Assembly (NCBI GenBank): GCA_937928015.1 | Contig: CALFXA010000139.1 | Span: forward strand, 1-8,621 | Direction: 5' to 3' | Length of the DNA: 8,621 nucleotides | DNA from: an uncultured Anaerolineales bacterium | GTDB taxonomy: Bacteria; Chloroflexota; Anaerolineae; Anaerolineales; Villigracilaceae | Part shown: positions 6,425 through 8,621 of the stretch, piece after piece | How the letters are laid out: each line of letters begins with the position of its first letter | How positions within the stretch are numbered: position 1 is the first letter of the stretch | Translations under genes and position numbers: made by a program | The notes under the pieces: model-generated | Told to the model about the DNA's origin: nothing | Database searches by the model: none | What the model saw: the letters and a program-made list of their open reading frames with translations, nothing else

Positions 6425-7087
6425 TCAGATGTATCTTTCCTGTTTGTGCAGCAGCAGCCATGTGAAGAAAAGAAATGCGGCTGACCCGCCGAAGAGTGCA
6501 ATTTGGTTCGACCAGAGGTCGGGATGTTCGGGGGCGAGGATGCCCATGAAGAGGTAGGCATACTTCCAGTTGTTGGCCGCCATGCCGTCGCGGATGATGA
6601 TCTCGATGATCCACACCAGGCCAACCAGGAAGGCACCGATCATGGTCTGTGCACCGAGGATGGCGCCGAAGGTACCAAGGGCGATCATCACAAAGGTTGG
6701 GACGATCCACGCGAGGTGCAGGTGGAGTTCATCCCCAAGGGGCGCAAGGTCCACGCCGATGAGGCGGGCGAAGACGATGAAGGCGAGCGCGCTCAACGCC
6801 TGGATCAGGAAGAGCAGGGCCGTCCGCTCGAAGAGGATTTGCGCGGCGCGGATGGGTGTCGCAAAGCGCAGTTCCAGCGCGGGGTCGTCGAGGATGGCGT
6901 AGGCGGCCATGATCCCGCCGATGAGCGGAACGGCGACCCCGATGTAGGCGCGGGTGATGTTGAAGTTCTGGTCTTCTTTGTGCAAGATCAGGGTCAGGAT
7001 GACGAAGAAGGCCCAGAATGCCAGCGGAAACCAGAGTTGGTCGAGGCGATAGGTCAGGAAGGTGTATTTCAAGGAGAAACGTTTCAT
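6425..7087 (-). CDS. ABC-2 type transporter membrane protein (permease A)
   Basis: A 220-residue integral membrane protein starting at ATG 7087 (MKRFSLKYTFLTYRLDQLWF), with TAGGA six bases before it. The longer frame upstream would overlap permease B and is not needed. Six hydrophobic segments lie at about 18-36, 47-67, 89-110, 126-146, 148-166 and 195-213. Between segments 2 and 3 is the cytoplasmic stretch DDPALELRFATPIRAAQILFER (67-88), the position where ABC-2 permeases contact the ATPase. It matches the equivalent stretch in permease C (DPAAELTFSTP). The gene begins eight bases after the stop of permease B, so the two are translated from one transcript and probably pair in the membrane. 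The substrate is unknown. Confidence 0.85.
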   Translation of the reverse strand: MKRFSLKYTFLTYRLDQLWFPLAFWAFFVILTLILHKEDQNFNITRAYIGVAVPLIGGIMAAYAILDDPALELRFATPIRAAQILFERTALLFLIQALSALAFIVFARLIGVDLAPLGDELHLHLAWIVPTFVMIALGTFGAILGAQTMIGAFLVGLVWIIEIIIRDGMAANNWKYAYLFMGILAPEHPDLWSNQIALFGGSAAFLFFTWLLLHKQERYI

Positions 7088-7095
7088 GCCGAATC

Positions 7096-7875
7096 CTATG
7101 CGCGGCGGGACTGCCATCGCAGATACCCGTTGAGGACGACCATCACGGCGGCGATGCACAGCCCGAGCACGATCAGGTTCAGGGTGGCGTCCCCGGCGGA
7201 ATAAGTCAACGGTTCAGCGGCGTTGATGAAGCCGCCGAAAAGTCCCTGGTAGGCGTACATCCCGCTGACGGTGAGCAGGGTCCCGTTGAGGGTGGGAAAG
7301 AATTCAGGGCTGATGTAATTGCCCCAGAACCAATATCCTGTGAACAGAATTTGATAGACGCGCAGCGGCATGATGAGCGGACAGGCCAGTGAGAAGGCGG
7401 TCACGAAGGCAAAGGCGGGCACCATGATGGCAAAGAATGCCAGCGTCATCGGGTAGAAGAAGCCGATGGGCGCATTGCCAAACCCGATGAACAGCCCCGT
7501 GATCAGCCATAGCCAGACCAGCACGGACGCAAGCGATGCCGTCAGCACGCCAAAATATTTTCCAAGTGTGTACTCCAAAATGCTGAGCGGAGTGCTTTCC
7601 TGCAATTCGCGGATACCCTGACGGAAATCGCGCTGCATGCGGTCGGCGGAGAGGATGCCCACGACGACGGGCAGGAAGAGGTTGAACGTGAAGGCCATCT
7701 GTCCTGCGTACTGCCAGCTCTGTTTGTCGGTGAGGATGGTGACTTCCTCCTCTGGCACGGGATACATGACCGTGACAGAATAGAAGATCAGGACCAGCCC
7801 ATACGCGATCCACAAACCGGGGCGGCGCAGGGACATGTTGAGTTCATGGCGAAATACGCCAAAAAGACGAGACAT
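7096..7875 (-). CDS. ABC-2 type transporter membrane protein (permease B)
   Basis: A 259-residue integral membrane protein from ATG 7875 (MSRLFGVFRHELNMSLRRPGLWI), with GGAG five bases upstream. The N-terminal amphipathic, basic segment followed by a membrane helix is typical of ABC-2 export permeases. Hydrophobic segments lie at about 20-38, 57-76, 106-132, 141-162, 164-184 and 231-250. The loop after helix 2 reads RDFRQGIRELQESTPLSILEYTLGKYFG (82-109), the family's cytoplasmic coupling stretch with EL..STP. An extracellular acidic loop (EEEV, 42-45) follows helix 1. It lies eight bases before permease A and is separated from permease C by palindromic repeat copy 2. It most likely forms part of one exporter with its neighbours. 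Confidence 0.87.
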   Translation of the reverse strand: MSRLFGVFRHELNMSLRRPGLWIAYGLVLIFYSVTVMYPVPEEEVTILTDKQSWQYAGQMAFTFNLFLPVVVGILSADRMQRDFRQGIRELQESTPLSILEYTLGKYFGVLTASLASVLVWLWLITGLFIGFGNAPIGFFYPMTLAFFAIMVPAFAFVTAFSLACPLIMPLRVYQILFTGYWFWGNYISPEFFPTLNGTLLTVSGMYAYQGLFGGFINAAEPLTYSAGDATLNLIVLGLCIAAVMVVLNGYLRWQSRRA

Positions 7876-7894
7876 GGAAACTCCAGTGATGTTC

Positions 7895-7985
7895 CGTCAT
7901 TGCGAACCGCGTTCTTTGCGGCGAAGCAATTTCATGGTCAAGCAGAAGATTGCTTCGTCGGGAAGAACACCCTCCTCGCAATGAC
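7895..7985. repeat. Palindromic dispersed repeat, copy 2 (REP/MITE-like)
   Basis: Inverted ends: CGTCATTGCGA at 7895-7905 and TCGCAATGAC at 7976-7985. An inner pair is formed by CGAAGCAATTTC (7922-7933) and GAAGATTGCTTCG (7945-7957). The left arm matches copy 1 over its first 30 or so bases (CGTCATT, A or G, CGA, then CCGCGTT..TTTGCGGCGA). The middle and length differ (91 against 111 bases). It occupies most of the gap between the stop of permease C at 7996 and the start of permease B at 7875. Confidence 0.8.
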
Positions 7986-7995
7986 AAAGAGGTTT

Positions 7996-8621
7996 TTATA
8001 TTGCAATAGACCGTCGCCACTGCACCTGTTCTCGTCCAGACGACCATAGTGCAAACAGGATCAACACCAGGCCGACGGAGAAGAGCAGGGCAGGGTCATG
8101 CCAGAACTGGCGGTACGACTCAAGCCACGGGGTGAGAAAGGCAAACCATTTGCCGACGGAGGTCCATGCGAGATATTGCATCGACCAGAGCGCGTACGAA
8201 ATGAAGAGCGCATTGCCTGTGCCGATCCACATGGAGAGCAGCAGCGCCAGCGCAGAAAGGAAGGTCATCGGTGCGAGCCAGCCGAGGATGAGTTCACCCA
8301 GGGCTTGCGGCGGCAGGATGAGAAGCAGTCCTGCCGTGGCGCACAGGGCGAGAAACACGTTGTACGCAGAGACCAGCGTCAGGCGCGCCAGCAGAATCTT
8401 CCAGGGTGAGGTGGGCGTGGAAAAGGTCAACTCGGCGGCGGGGTCGTGCTCCGAGCCGTAGACCAGAGTCATCGTGCCGGCAGCCAGGATTGGGGCGAAG
8501 AAGTACAGCACCTCCACGCGCGCCGCCAGCAGCGCCATGGCCAAAAAGATGACCATCAATGCAGCCGAGCCGATCCACAATTCGTTGTGCATCAGCATCA
8601 ATTGCATACGCAATAACTGGA
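7996..8621 (-). CDS. ABC-2 type transporter membrane protein (permease C), 5' end at window edge
   Basis: The frame is open from the right edge to a TAA at 7996-7998. The visible part is about 208 residues with six likely membrane segments and a basic C-terminal tail (GREQVQWRRSIAI). After the first two helices comes SEHDPAAELTFSTPTSPWKILLARL, closely matching the coupling stretch of permease A. Relative to permease A that motif lies about 11 residues nearer the visible start, so if the two have the same layout only a few N-terminal residues are missing. A TTG at 8613 or ATGs at 8607 and 8598 are possible starts, but none has a clear ribosome site. The protein could equally be the second half of a longer permease. 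It is the first visible gene of the leftward operon. Confidence 0.8.
   Translation of the reverse strand, partial: QLLRMQLMLMHNELWIGSAALMVIFLAMALLAARVEVLYFFAPILAAGTMTLVYGSEHDPAAELTFSTPTSPWKILLARLTLVSAYNVFLALCATAGLLLILPPQALGELILGWLAPMTFLSALALLLSMWIGTGNALFISYALWSMQYLAWTSVGKWFAFLTPWLESYRQFWHDPALLFSVGLVLILFALWSSGREQVQWRRSIAI

Noticed and set aside
6503..7204. Plus-strand open frame of 233 codons opposite permease A
   Set aside because: Composition is highly charged and Gly/Asp-rich with no motif, and it is exactly antisense to a well-formed membrane protein.

Overview
The window reads as a piece of a high-GC bacterial chromosome, most likely from Chloroflexota (Anaerolineae or relatives). That assignment is an inference. 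It rests on exported proteins carrying long Thr-Pro linkers of the '[11 protein letters not shown]' style, on dispersed palindromic repeats with CGTCATTGCGAG-type ends, and on overall gene style. No RNA gene, CRISPR array, transposase or phage gene is visible, and no gene-free stretch exceeds about 135 bp.

Left part (1-3037, plus strand): the 3' end of a gene for a Thr/Pro-rich, probably exported protein of unknown function is followed 17 bp later by a secreted multidomain protein. That protein has a signal peptide, an M23/LytM peptidase with all expected metal ligands, a golvesin C-terminal-like domain, a Thr-Pro linker built from a 40-residue higher-order repeat, and a C-terminal GerMN-like domain. 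A small cupin gene follows after 12 bp. These three probably form one transcription unit.

Middle part (3038-5390): a strong minus-strand intrinsic terminator separates the cupin gene from two minus-strand genes: a six-helix membrane protein of unknown function and a small TPR-like protein. The TPR-like gene is divergent from a plus-strand gene for a tandem GNAT acetyltransferase. The short divergent region holds a recognisable minus-strand promoter. On the plus strand a perfect TATAAT ends six bases before the most likely ATG of the GNAT gene, which suggests a leaderless mRNA. A perfect 15-bp hairpin flanked by A and T runs terminates both the GNAT gene and the convergent operon to its right.

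Right part (5392-8621, minus strand): an ABC-2 type export operon transcribed leftward. Its order is permease C (cut by the window edge), permease B, permease A, ATPase. The three membrane proteins share a related cytoplasmic motif (DPA-EL-x-x-(S/A)TP or a variant). Two related palindromic repeats of about 90-110 bp sit in the only two sizeable gaps of this operon, one just before the ATPase gene and one between permeases C and B. The transported substrate cannot be told from the sequence.

I see no clear new defence or mobile system. The most unusual items are the peptidase-golvesin-GerMN architecture, the repeats inside the ABC operon, and the likely leaderless GNAT gene.
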